Of a DNA stretch of 64,000 bases, positions 12,401-24,400 are shown piece after piece. Location of the stretch: positions 2,789,291 to 2,853,290 of the forward strand of contig NW_017803987.1 of NCBI RefSeq assembly GCF_001625305.1, in the 5' to 3' direction. Each line of letters opens with the position of its first letter. Positions within the stretch are counted from its first letter, which is position 1. Both the position numbers and the translations under genes were made by a program. This DNA comes from Branchiostoma belcheri. Taxonomy: Eukaryota; Chordata; Leptocardii; Amphioxiformes; Branchiostomatidae. Under the pieces are notes generated by a model that saw only the letters and a list, made by a program, of their open reading frames with translations, was not told where the DNA came from and did not search any database.

Positions 12401-15400
12401 AGGAAAGCTGCATGCCTATTGGTTGATGCCTTGCATGCCATTGTGATGACTCATGTCCAAATGTGGTAAACACTGCACACTTACACAGTAATACATTAGC
12501 TATTACACAGCCAAAAAACTCAAATAAAACCATTCTAAAAGCCTGTATCACAATAATTTAAAAAACGCCTAGGGGTATTTGCCCACTGTACCTCCATACC
12601 AAATTTCAGGACCTTAGGCCCTAAAATGAAGAAGCTGAATCCATTTAAAGATATGGCAGGAGGAGAAGGAGAAGAAGAAACATCAGAAAAAGCAATATGG
12701 TTTCACCACACCACTTCGTGGTGTGGTGAACCCATAAAAAAACTCATTGATATTTTTTGTGGAGTATACTGCTAAAAGCTGTTAAAAAACACTGCTATTT
12801 TCTATGTTTTGTCTTGCTTAATTCTGAATGAAGATGCCTGAAATACAAGCTAAAAGCCACAAAGAGCAAGAGTAGAACAAGACTGGCAATGAAAACATAC
12901 ATTGCCATGGTGACGGTGGTTGCTGTTAGGGTTATTGTTTGCATGGCACTGCCATCATTTCATGATTTTGAGGAAGACTTGGTACCTATCTAGAGAGATA
13001 CAGTGCACTCCTCCCCTGAGGGTATAGTGAACGAACCCCAGGATCACAGAAAGTAGGGCCATCCGGGGCAGACAGGTCTTCTAAAGGTTTTCAGAAATGT
13101 GGGCATAGATGTGGGTCAGAGAAATGCCTGTGGACATTCCATTCCTGTGGACAAAATGCCTGTACCATTCCTAGAATTCTTGCAAACTGCACACAATACT
13201 GTACCATTAGGCTCCTCCCTGAGACGTCGCCAAAAAAAGGCTGACTGATTTTTCTGTCTGTTCCCTCAGGATGAAGTGAAGAAGCTGCAGGCAGCGAAGC
13301 GTGAACACGCCCGGCTGATGCGGAACAACGCGCAGTACGAGAAACAGCTGAAGACGCTGCGACACGACCTGGACGAGATGAAGAAGACAAAATGTCGCCT
13401 GATGAAACAGATGAGAGACGAGCAGGCGAAAAGCAGAGAGTCGGAGAACAAGAGGTAAACGTTGTGTGATTTTTATTTTCATCGGAATTCCTATTAGTGA
13501 ATCAGATGGCATCAGAAATTTTACCTGACAGTTACTTCAATTTTCCTATTAATAATATGTGAATGTGTTTTTCCTGCCCTAACACATTTGTATACTAGTA
13601 TGTAGTAGCTTGACAAAGCAGAGTGATATATTATATTGCATTGAAAATGTAAGATCATTTTGAACTACATGTACATGTCCGTGAATAGTTTCATCAGATT
13701 GGTAAGTCACTGAGTAAAGAGACACAACCAAGTGTTTTATTCAGCTGACGTTTCGGGGACCGTCTGTCATCTTCCTCAGGGCAATTCTGACTGGTTCACA
13801 TTGCACTGCAGCACAGGTGTTACTGTTATAGATGCATTCCTAAATGTACAATATTTACATATCTATACATATCAGAATTGCCCTGAGGGAGGTGACAGAC
13901 AGTCAGCTGAATAAAACAATTGGTTTTGTAAAAAGAGTCTTTACTAAATGTACATGTGTTGGAATCTCCTATCATTGCGACAAATGTACCTGTTCGTTAT
14001 AAGATACAACAGCAAAACTGGTGATTTGCATGTATATGTACAAGCTGTATTCACATGTCCCATAATGCCTTTCCAGAACGCGTGAGCTGGCCCAGCTGAA
14101 GAAGGAACAGCGTCGTCGTGACAACCTGATCCAGCAGCTGGAGCGCGAGAAGAAGCAGCGAGAACTCGTCCTCAAACGCAAACAAGAAGAAGTCAACTCC
14201 CTTCGCAAACAGGCTCGACCAGTATCTGGCAAAGTCGGCGACTCGCGAAAGAAAGCGCCAACGGATCCCCAAGCGACAAACGGGCACGCGGAAGAGAAGC
14301 CCGACCTCGCGCCCAAACCCCGCCCTAGAACTGCTCCCTCCGTGCGATCTGCTGCTAGCTCGACAAAAGGTAGCCAATCGAAACCCTCGAGTGCAATGGA
14401 AAAACCCGGTGCAATACGCGGCAGTCACATTCCAGCTCCGACGTCCACCCCGCGTCGGGTTAAACACCAGCGGAGGCAGTCGTCGGAGAAAATGGCGAAA
14501 ATGAAGTGGCAATCGCTGGAAAAACGGGTGGGGGAAGTCATCGCACGGCGACAGACGATAAACCACATGGAGCGCGACATGGAGAGATGGCTACAGGAGC
14601 GAGAGAAGCTGGGAAAACGGATCGAACGAATCAAGCAGAAGAGAAACAAGGCTGTGGAGGAGTGTAAAGATCCCAAAGTCCTACAGGAGTTGCAGGACCA
14701 GATAACTGTGCTCAATGACAACATTGATAACGTTAATGACAACATCATGGAGAGCCAAAACAGCATCATGCAGATGTCTGTAAGTGTTCCTGAGTTTGTG
14801 TTTATTTTCTCGTCTATTTTGCAAAGTTCATCTGTTTTGGTAGATGTCATAATGCAATGTAAGTTTAAACTGTAATTTCCAACACAAAGAATTGGACTTA
14901 CCCAAATTTTCAACTGCACAACTCCAGTCTTTGTCTATCTGTTAACATCGATGCTAACCAGGAAGCCCTGGACTGGCTGGAGCAGTGGGCCGGCAAGATA
15001 TGATGATGATGATGAACATCTTTGTGAACAACCACATTGTACTATCAGTTAAAAGAGACTTGTCAAAGAAAAAATTGTGAGAAATTTTGGCCCAGACATT
15101 ATTCTATTCACAAAACGTGCCTGTTACGGTCGCGTTGGACAAGTGGTCAGCTTAGGCAAGTTAATGCTTACATCTATTGGGGAAAAATCGGGACCAAGAA
15201 AAAGCAGTTGTTGTGGCCAGCTGTGCCGCATGCCCGCAAAGCTGGTGTGTTACGCCAAAGGGCGGTTATACCGGCTTTACAGATACAGATACAGATGGCC
15301 AGCTCATAGAGGTATTTGCTTGGGCAACGTTGACTGTACATGTACTTTGAAGTGTGAAAATGTGTTGTGTTTTGCAGGAGGAGGGAGATCCTGTGGACAT

Positions 15401-18400
15401 CACAGCTGTCATCAACTCCTGTTCCATTGAGGAGGCTCGGTACCTACTGGAACACTTCCTGAACATGGTCATCACTAAAGGCATGTACGCTGCACAGAAG
15501 GAGACAGAGTGCAAGGTTAGTACATGTAGATGTAAGTTTGGGTACAGGATACATGCATGTGTACATGCACAGACAGATACAGACATACATGTGTAAAAAT
15601 ACGTAGGTCTATATATGTATGTTACCTACTGGAACACTTCCTGAACATGGTCATCACTAAATGCATGTACGCTGCACAGAAGGAGACAGAGTGTAAGGTG
15701 AGGTACACAATGTCATACATGTATCTTTGTGTACACACAGGCACATAGTATACAGGCACAAGTGTAGGTGTACACATTATATGTTACTCGCTGGAACACT
15801 TAAAAAATATGGTAATCACTAAAGGCTTGTATACTGCACAGAAGGAGACAGAGTGTAAGGTGAGGTACATGCAGGTTTGGGTACAGGATACATGCATGTG
15901 TACATGCACAGACAGATACAGACATACAAGTACATGTAGATCTATGTGTATGTTATGTACTGGAACACTTCCTGAACATGGTTATCACTAAAGGCATGTA
16001 TGCTGCACAGAAGGAGACAGAGTGTAAGGTGAGGTTTGAGTACAGGATGCATGCAAGTGTACAAGCACAAATACAGACATACACAATGTACCAACAGCTA
16101 AGACTTCAGCTATAGGTGCACTGGAAACATTTTGTGTCAACGGTCAAAAAATGAGGTTCACTGCACCAATTTTGGATGTACAAAAGTGCATAGAAGACGA
16201 ACTGGTAATAGTGGAATGTAGCAGGTACTACAAATGTACATATGGCAACATATACTACTCCTGTCAGTCACTCTCGAAAGACTTACTGAACTGTGCAAAC
16301 AATTTTAAAAGGATTGCTCAGTTTCTATTTATTTCCTTATTTATTTCTGTATTCTTTTACCTGGGTGGCACTCATCAGTGACAGTGATTACACACAATGA
16401 GACAATATTTTTTTTTTTATACAGTACCGTATAACAAGACAAGAACAACTAAACATGAATATCAAAATCGTTATCTAACAGTTCAAAGAGGTAACAGTTC
16501 TTAGACATTTTCCTATTTTTTTTAGATAACAATATAGACACTCTACTATAAATAAGATGAAATTGCATCAGGACTTTGATTGAAACTTGACATATTTCTC
16601 AGGAGCGTGAAGCTAAGGTCCACACGTTAGAGCACAGCTACAACATGACCCAGGACCTGCTACAGCACCTGATCCAGGGGCAGGCAGAGTACGACCCAGA
16701 ACTGGAGGAGGTTCTCGGGAACTCCATGGCCGCCGTCGCCCCTAGCAACAGCAGCAGCGCCTCGTCCACGCGGTCCGCCTCTCCCGTCAACGAGGCTGAG
16801 GATAAAGTAACGGACCTGGCAGAGATCGGAACCAGGTAAACAACGTCCTAAACAAAATGTTTCAAAACTCATTGGGCAACCAGAAACTACAGAATAAACG
16901 GCTGCTCCCATTGGGAGGGTGAACAGTTGTTTTTTTTTAAAAACTGGTTTGACAACAGTGTTCAGTACAGCTCCCAGTTTATTTATATTGTTTAAAAAAT
17001 ATAATTATGATTACTATATGGCTACTTTGGCCTGAATTTTGTCAGAGATGCGTTGGAAGTGTTAGTGATGCTTACACTCATTATATCACTCCACTAATGT
17101 CTGTTGGTTTCTGTCTTCCGAAGGTTAAAAGTTTTGATTGTGAGGGGCATACCATTGCAAAACATGCCCATGATTGTGATCATGTCATGATATTGTACAA
17201 GCAGTGCAAATAACAGTTATCAGTTACTAAGTAATGTAGTACTGCCCTGAGGAAGGTGACAGATGGTCACAAAAATGTTAGTTGATTACGTACCGTGTGT
17301 TCAAAGAACTTTGTTGTATAGTGATTTACCAACTGGATGAATAGATGAGCATGTCTGTAGTTTGATACAGGATTCAACCCAAGTTTTAAGTTTATAAAAA
17401 GAAATCAATAATTTTATTATTTCATTACATTCCCAGGCTTGCTGCGATGGAAGCTCAACAGAAGAAGGAGAAAGCCAGAAGAAGAACAGCCACCCCTAGT
17501 GACCTCCTCTTCGCAGACAGCAGTGACTCGAACTCAGACATCGCTTCATGTGACATCGTCAAACCCTCTCCCACAACTCTTATCCCATTGGCGGAGCAAA
17601 ATGACGAATCAACCAATCAGGAAAGGGCGGATGAGGTTGATGCTGCTAAACTGATGCCGCCACCCGCTGCTCCTCTAACAAAGCCCCCTCAAGTTTCCTC
17701 GCAATCCACTGGCGGGCTCCGACGAAGTAAATCCGGGTCGAGTCTACCGACAACGCAGGTCAACGCCGCACCACCGGACAAGAGGTCAACGACCCCAAGC
17801 ATGCGACGGAAAACGTACACTAAACCACCTCCTCCGATCTCTCGGACAAACTCTACATCGGATACAGGGTCGGATATGACGATAACGCCGCCTGGTTCAC
17901 CAACGTCGCTCCGGCCTCCAGATCAGAACGTGTTTGCTAGACTGAGCGCGCCGAGTAACAGCCCGCACAAACTCGATAAAGGTTCCATTAACCCGTACAA
18001 CAGCGGCCGTTCTGCGTCGCGATCGTCCCCGCTCACGTGCATGCACCTCGCCGAGGGGCACACGAAAGCCGTCCTCTCAGTCGACGCAACAGACGACCTT
18101 CTGTTCAGCGCCTCGAAGGACAGAACAGTGAAGGTTTGGAACCTTGTGACAGGCCAGGAGATCATGACCTTACCTGGACATCCCAACAACGTGGTGGCGG
18201 TTCGCTACTGCTCGTACACGGGACTGGTGTTCAGTGTGTCCACGTACTTTGTGAAGGTCTGGGATATTAGATCGAGCTCAGCAAAATGTGTGAAAACTCT
18301 CACGTGAGTATCACAGCCTATTATATAATCAATTATCATAAGAAATCATATAAATTAAATACAAATATATTGCCATTTATAAGAAGGCATAGCCCTGACA

Positions 18401-21400
18401 ATTCTTAACTCTTAGTAACGCTTAAATTCCTCATATTTTGTTTCAAGCAGTACAGTGTGTGTGTATGTCAAAACTTGCTTAATGCTGGAAAAAATATTTA
18501 GCATATTTACACTGTGTATCACATTGGATGAAGGATTAGGCAGTAGGGAGATGGCTTAAAAGTTTGTAGTTGTACCAGAAAAATATGAAATCGTTTTAAA
18601 TTTTGTAAACCATTTAGAACATATGCAAATTAATGTATGCCTGCTTTGATTCAGTACTGATGAACTTATGCTGATTAAAGATATACATTTGTAAGCAATA
18701 GATTTAAGCAAGGTGCTTCAAGTTTAAAATGGTACCTGTTTTTAACATCTCCAAGTTTATGTTGTTGTTGTTGTTTACATGTTGTTGTTGTTGACAGTTC
18801 TGCTGGCCAGGTGCAGACCAGCATGGTAAGCACCACGACCACGCGCACCCTGTCCATGCCGGCGGGAGAAACTCAGATCAACGACATCCGGCTCAACCGC
18901 TCCGGGTCCCGTCTGTACGCCGCCGCGGGGAACACCATCCGCGTCTGGGACCTGAACAAGTTCCAGCCAGTTGGGAAGCTGACGGGCGGACACTCGGCCG
19001 CCGTGATGGTCATGGGCCACGGAGGGACCAGGAACACGATACGCCCGTCGTCGTCTCAGGGTCGAAGGATCACTACATCAAGGTGACCTTGTGTTGACGG
19101 ATTTCAATCAAACGCACAAACTGTGTCTGCTCAAAATTGGTGCACTGAAATGTGTGTTTAGGCCACACCAATTTGATTTGTTGGTTCTCGGATTTCTTGC
19201 AGTAAAAATATTGTTGTGGCAGGGTCGAAGTGACCTTGTGTTGACGGATTTCAATCAAACGCACAAACTGTGTCTGCTCAAAATTGGTGCAATGAAAAGT
19301 GTGTTTAGGCCCCACCAATTTGATTTGTTCTCAGATTTCTTTCAGTAAAAATATTGTCTTCTCAGTGTCAAAGGATCACTACATCAAAGTGACATTCTAG
19401 CATGAAAGTTAATCCGAGTTGATAAATTACATCATGAGAATTTAACTGTTCTCCAACTCAAGAAAATTGACTCACTGGAATTTTCGACCGAATCACTCGG
19501 TCTTCATCAGCTTTCTGACCTGAGTGCTGTACGTATGTAGACATGTGACTTTTACCCACGTGTGACGTCGCTCAACCGGGGTGGGGGGCGGTACAGACTT
19601 CTGACGAACTTTGACCCAGTGCTGACGTCACATGTTGGTTAAGTCACGTGTCTACAGCACTCAGGAAAGCTGATGAAGACCGAGTGATTGGGTCAAAAAT
19701 TCCGGTGAGTCAATTTTCTTCTCATTAAGGCGACATTGTGATACAGATTTCAATAAAAATGCGCAATCTGTGTCGCTCAAAATTGGTGCAATGAAAAATT
19801 AATGTGTGTTTACTTATAAATTTAAAATGAGCTGTAACTAAGCTTCATTGCACTAGCAGCTATCGAAAAAGCATTATGCTTTGTCTTACTAATTGCTCTT
19901 TGAGGTCAACAAAAGAAAAAGAAAGTATCTGCATCAATTTATCTTCAAAAAGAGTTGATGAAAAGTGTACACTGTTTGGAAAGAATTTGATGTTTTCACT
20001 GATGATATTTCTTGCAAAAAATACAGGTATACTGTACATTTGCTGCTGAATTGCTCTAATTGCTTGACTGTCTGTGTCTCTGCTTATTTTTTTTGTCTCG
20101 ATCCCTCTCCCTACTACTACTGTCTCGCTGTCTTGCAGCAATTCCATCCAATAGAGTTCCCTCGAAGCTACTTGGAAGTAAGTTTTCTTTCTGTGCTTCA
20201 AGGCTTATTTTGGGTACATAAAGCTTTGGCATGTTTTTAACAGCACAGTTTTCTTCTATGTAACACCCCTCTTCAAGAGTGGTACAGTCCTAATTTCTGT
20301 CAAACTTGGATGGTATTTGGATTGTTCCATTTGAGAAAGGTGTGTCAGAAAAAATTGGAAGCTGAAAATAGTAAAGGCTTGCCTTAGCCTACTTTTCAAC
20401 TGTCTTTTATTTTAAAATTTCTTTTTTTCAAGTTTGATTTATTTTCAGTTGGTTACTGTGTCTTTGTACATTTTGTATGTGTGTGTGTGTCTTGTATTTT
20501 ACTTGATGTAAGTTTTCAGTTTTACAGCACACTGGACAGTATATTGCATAGCGTTTCTGAGGGTAAAGATTTTCATGGGTAGAATGCCTCTGGATCCCCC
20601 CAAATTGTCTCACCTCTGGCCCAACACCTCGAACAAAATTGATAGGAGGAAAAAATTTCAACTGGCTAGAACACTGGTATACATATTATTCATGTAGAAT
20701 ACTACACTGTGTATTCCGTATCGCCTGAGGTACCAGCCTGATCGCGGGTTGGATCGTCCGACGGCCAAACAAAAAGTGTAACGGCGTCAATTCCAACATC
20801 TGAATTTGGTGTTCGAAGTTTTGAAAACAGCACAATTGGTGCTATTCTATGGAACATTTGGAAGCCCGGGTCATACCGCAAAAGAACCCCAGGCCGTACC
20901 GCTAGTTATCACACCGAACACCCGTATCGAACATAATCGCAGCCCAGGTATGACATAAAATGAACTATTACTAATTTTTCTGTCCATGTTTCCAGGTATT
21001 TGAGGTTCCAGAGAACATGACGGAAGCATCAACGCCAAGTACAACCTGGAGCCGCCTCACTACGACGGGATCCAGTCCCTCGCCATCATGGGAGACTTCC
21101 TGTTCAGCGGCTCACGCGACACCTGCATCAAGAAATGGGACCTCGCCAACCAGCAACTTAGACAGGTAAATATAGCTCGTAGAGGTCGTACAACTGTCAC
21201 ATTGACTTGTAGCTTTTTTCCACAATAGCACGTTCTTAGAAAAAAGTTTGACAGGTCTTGGCTGTGCTATACAAATACATGATTGTACAAAATTCAGCTA
21301 TCTACTTAGTATATAAATTTAAAGATTGTCATAAACTTTATCATAGCCTTGTAGAAAATGTTATAATAGCAACCACAATATCATATGGTTTACATCACTT

Positions 21401-24400
21401 GTAAGTTACTGTAGTGTGGAGGAGAAAGATATTCTTTTTGCTGATTCTCGTGAAATTTCAGCTATAAAAATATGTACATCAGGTAAACATACATGTATAG
21501 TATACACCCAACTGCCCAGCCCATATAGTTACCATTTATCAACATTCATGCTGCAAATAACCATTCTTTTCTCTGTCGCAACCTCTTTTTTGTTTACACT
21601 TTGTCTGGGAACAAGTTGACTCATTTTGATTAGAAGCAAACATGTACAACATGTACAGCCTATCCTGATGAACAGATTTTGACAATTTATGTGATATTAT
21701 TATAAAATGATCTTATTGTTCTGGACAGCCTCTCCAGATTGTGTTGTCACTGCTAAACATCTTTTCTTCTAATTTTTTCCCCCCAAAAAAACACTTAGTC
21801 TATTGTAATTGTAAAACAGAGCCAAGGCCTTTGCCAACCAAAAATGTGGAAGAAATTAAAGAAGTTACTGTTGCAATATTTTCTTTTTTGTAATGACTTT
21901 GGCCTTTGTGGCCAAAGATTAAAATCCTCAGGCCTGCCACACATTTGTCATAGAGCTAAAGACTTGAACAAATAAGTGAAAGAAATTAAATTAATTCAAC
22001 TTAGAATAACTTCAGCAATGATTTTTCCTTTTTTTTTAAATGAGATTGTAGATAACAGTGTGTGTCTTGTCACAGTGGGGCAGTGTGTGTGTTAAGGACT
22101 GGTCAGGTGACCTAACCAAACTCCCAACGCAGCTCGGCCGCGCATCCAGCCCAGAGAAACCTCGCGGGACGCTGGTCGATGTAGGACACACGATATAACT
22201 TCAAATTTCTCTGGAATCGGTTTATTTTTTTAAAGGGCTTTTTAGTCATACTCTTTTCATTCTGTTTCCCAGGGACATTACATATTCCCATATTTAAATT
22301 CTATAGTTAACTTCCATGTGACTTTCTGTCTCTTGATTTGGTGACAGCTTCAAATTTCTTCATTTGGAATCGGTGCATTGTTCAGGGGCTTGTTCCTACT
22401 ACAGTCGTAGCATGCTTCCCTTCCCCCCCTTCATGTCATTTAGAAATGATATGTTTATGATATAAACTCAGTTATTAACCTTGATTCAATGTGACTTTCA
22501 GTTATCTTGTGAATTGGTGATGGCTTCCTATAGCTTTAGGTCACCCCCCCCCCTCATCAAAGCTTATGTTGCCCAGTTCTAAATTGACTCTGGTATCGTT
22601 AATCCCTTGAACTGAAGACAGTTTTCTCAGACCATTTTCCTATTTAAATCATAATAGTATACTTTTTCACCTCCCCCAAGTTCATGGACAATATCTTCAT
22701 GTAGATATTAACCATAATTTGAAGTCTGCTGTGGTCCTCTCTTGCATTTTTTTCTTTCAATATTCAATCTTTAATTCATTATGGGCTGAGAACTACTGTG
22801 CATTAACTACATCATGTTCCCCAGAATTCCATTCCTAACTGACCTTTAATCTACATCTTTTTACCTCTATGTACATGTACAATGTATAGCTAATGTTGCA
22901 TGGTGTATACGGTGGAGGGCAGAACATGCATTTTACTTGTTGTTTGTTATCATTTATGTACCTAACAGCAAATGTCTTTCAACTTTCAGTACTTTTTGCT
23001 TATCTTTTTGTTTCAGAAAAATGTGAGATTTTTGAGAGTTTGTGAATAGGAATGTGTTTTTTTTTATATATTATCATCTTGCTCTTCATACATTCTGAAA
23101 AATGTACTTCTTCTCAAAGAAGTTTTAGCCATGATCTTTCTAAAATCAGTCAGAAGATAAGGGCTAGGTCTGTTGTCTACCATTGATTTATTCCTCTTAT
23201 AATATACAATCAAATGTACATTATTTTGTTTACTCTCCATCAACAAACAAACAAACAAACAAACACACCTCTATTTCTCCACCAATAGTCGATCAGCAAT
23301 GCGCACAAGGACTGGGTGTGTGCGCTGGACTTCGTGCCAGGCCGGCAGATGTTGCTAAGCGGTTGCCGGGCGGGGCAGCTGAAGGTGTGGCAGATGGAGG
23401 ACTGCTCGCTGGTCGGAGAGGTCAAAGGTCACGACAGCCCCATCAACGCTATCTGTTCTAACTCTTCACATATATTCACAGCTTCAAGGTACGGAGAAAA
23501 TGTTGTTTCTTTGTATTATCTTCATTTTTTGGTTGCAAAATGTTCAGTTGAATAGAGTAAAAGAGACCCTTGATGTAATGATTGTTTTTCCTCTTTTTCA
23601 AATGTATATTGTAGTATCAAGGACATTATACACAGTATAATGTCCTTGGTAGTATTAAAACTGGTTTACCCATGGTTTTACATGTATTTGCTTCACATGT
23701 AAGTGACCTTTGTGTTAGTATGTAGCTACTTACTTTACTCTCAATCTTAACATCCATGAACTCTCAAATAACATCTCTGTCCTTCTAAATATGTCTTGAA
23801 ATTTTCTACCACATTTCCTCTAAGGGGTTTAAAATCATCTTTTGTATATTTTATACAAATTAAAGAAGCAAGAAACTAAATTGTTGACTGTAGCCTCATT
23901 AGAGGAAATGTCATTGTAGAAAGTCATGTTGTTTCTACTAACATTCTTCTATCACCATCATCTTCCCTACTAACCTCTGACCTCTAACCTCTGCCCTCCC
24001 CACGCTGCCAGCTGTTACCGTGGAAACCTGAAGGTTTGGCGTATGTGTCCACGACTCAGCACCATTTGGTAAAGCAAACAGTGTACGGGACAAACAATCC
24101 TACAGGACTACATGTATCAGATCTCAGTTTGACAGCCAAATCTGAATGTGAAAATTCTTGGATTTTGTTTGGATCTTGCTATAGTTAACAACAAAGTGCA
24201 TATTCATTGTGCTTACAAAGTTTTGTTTGCAAGGATCATACTTTTTCCCCATAATTAAATAGTTACTAGGGCTGGAAATCTATCAATCAAGTGAGTGTAG
24301 GTAAAATTGAAGCTGTGCAGGTATTTCTGTTGTTCTTAAATTCTGAGTGGTGCAGGTAAAGTTTGTCTGGTGCAGGTAATTTTCAATGTAACTGCACCAG

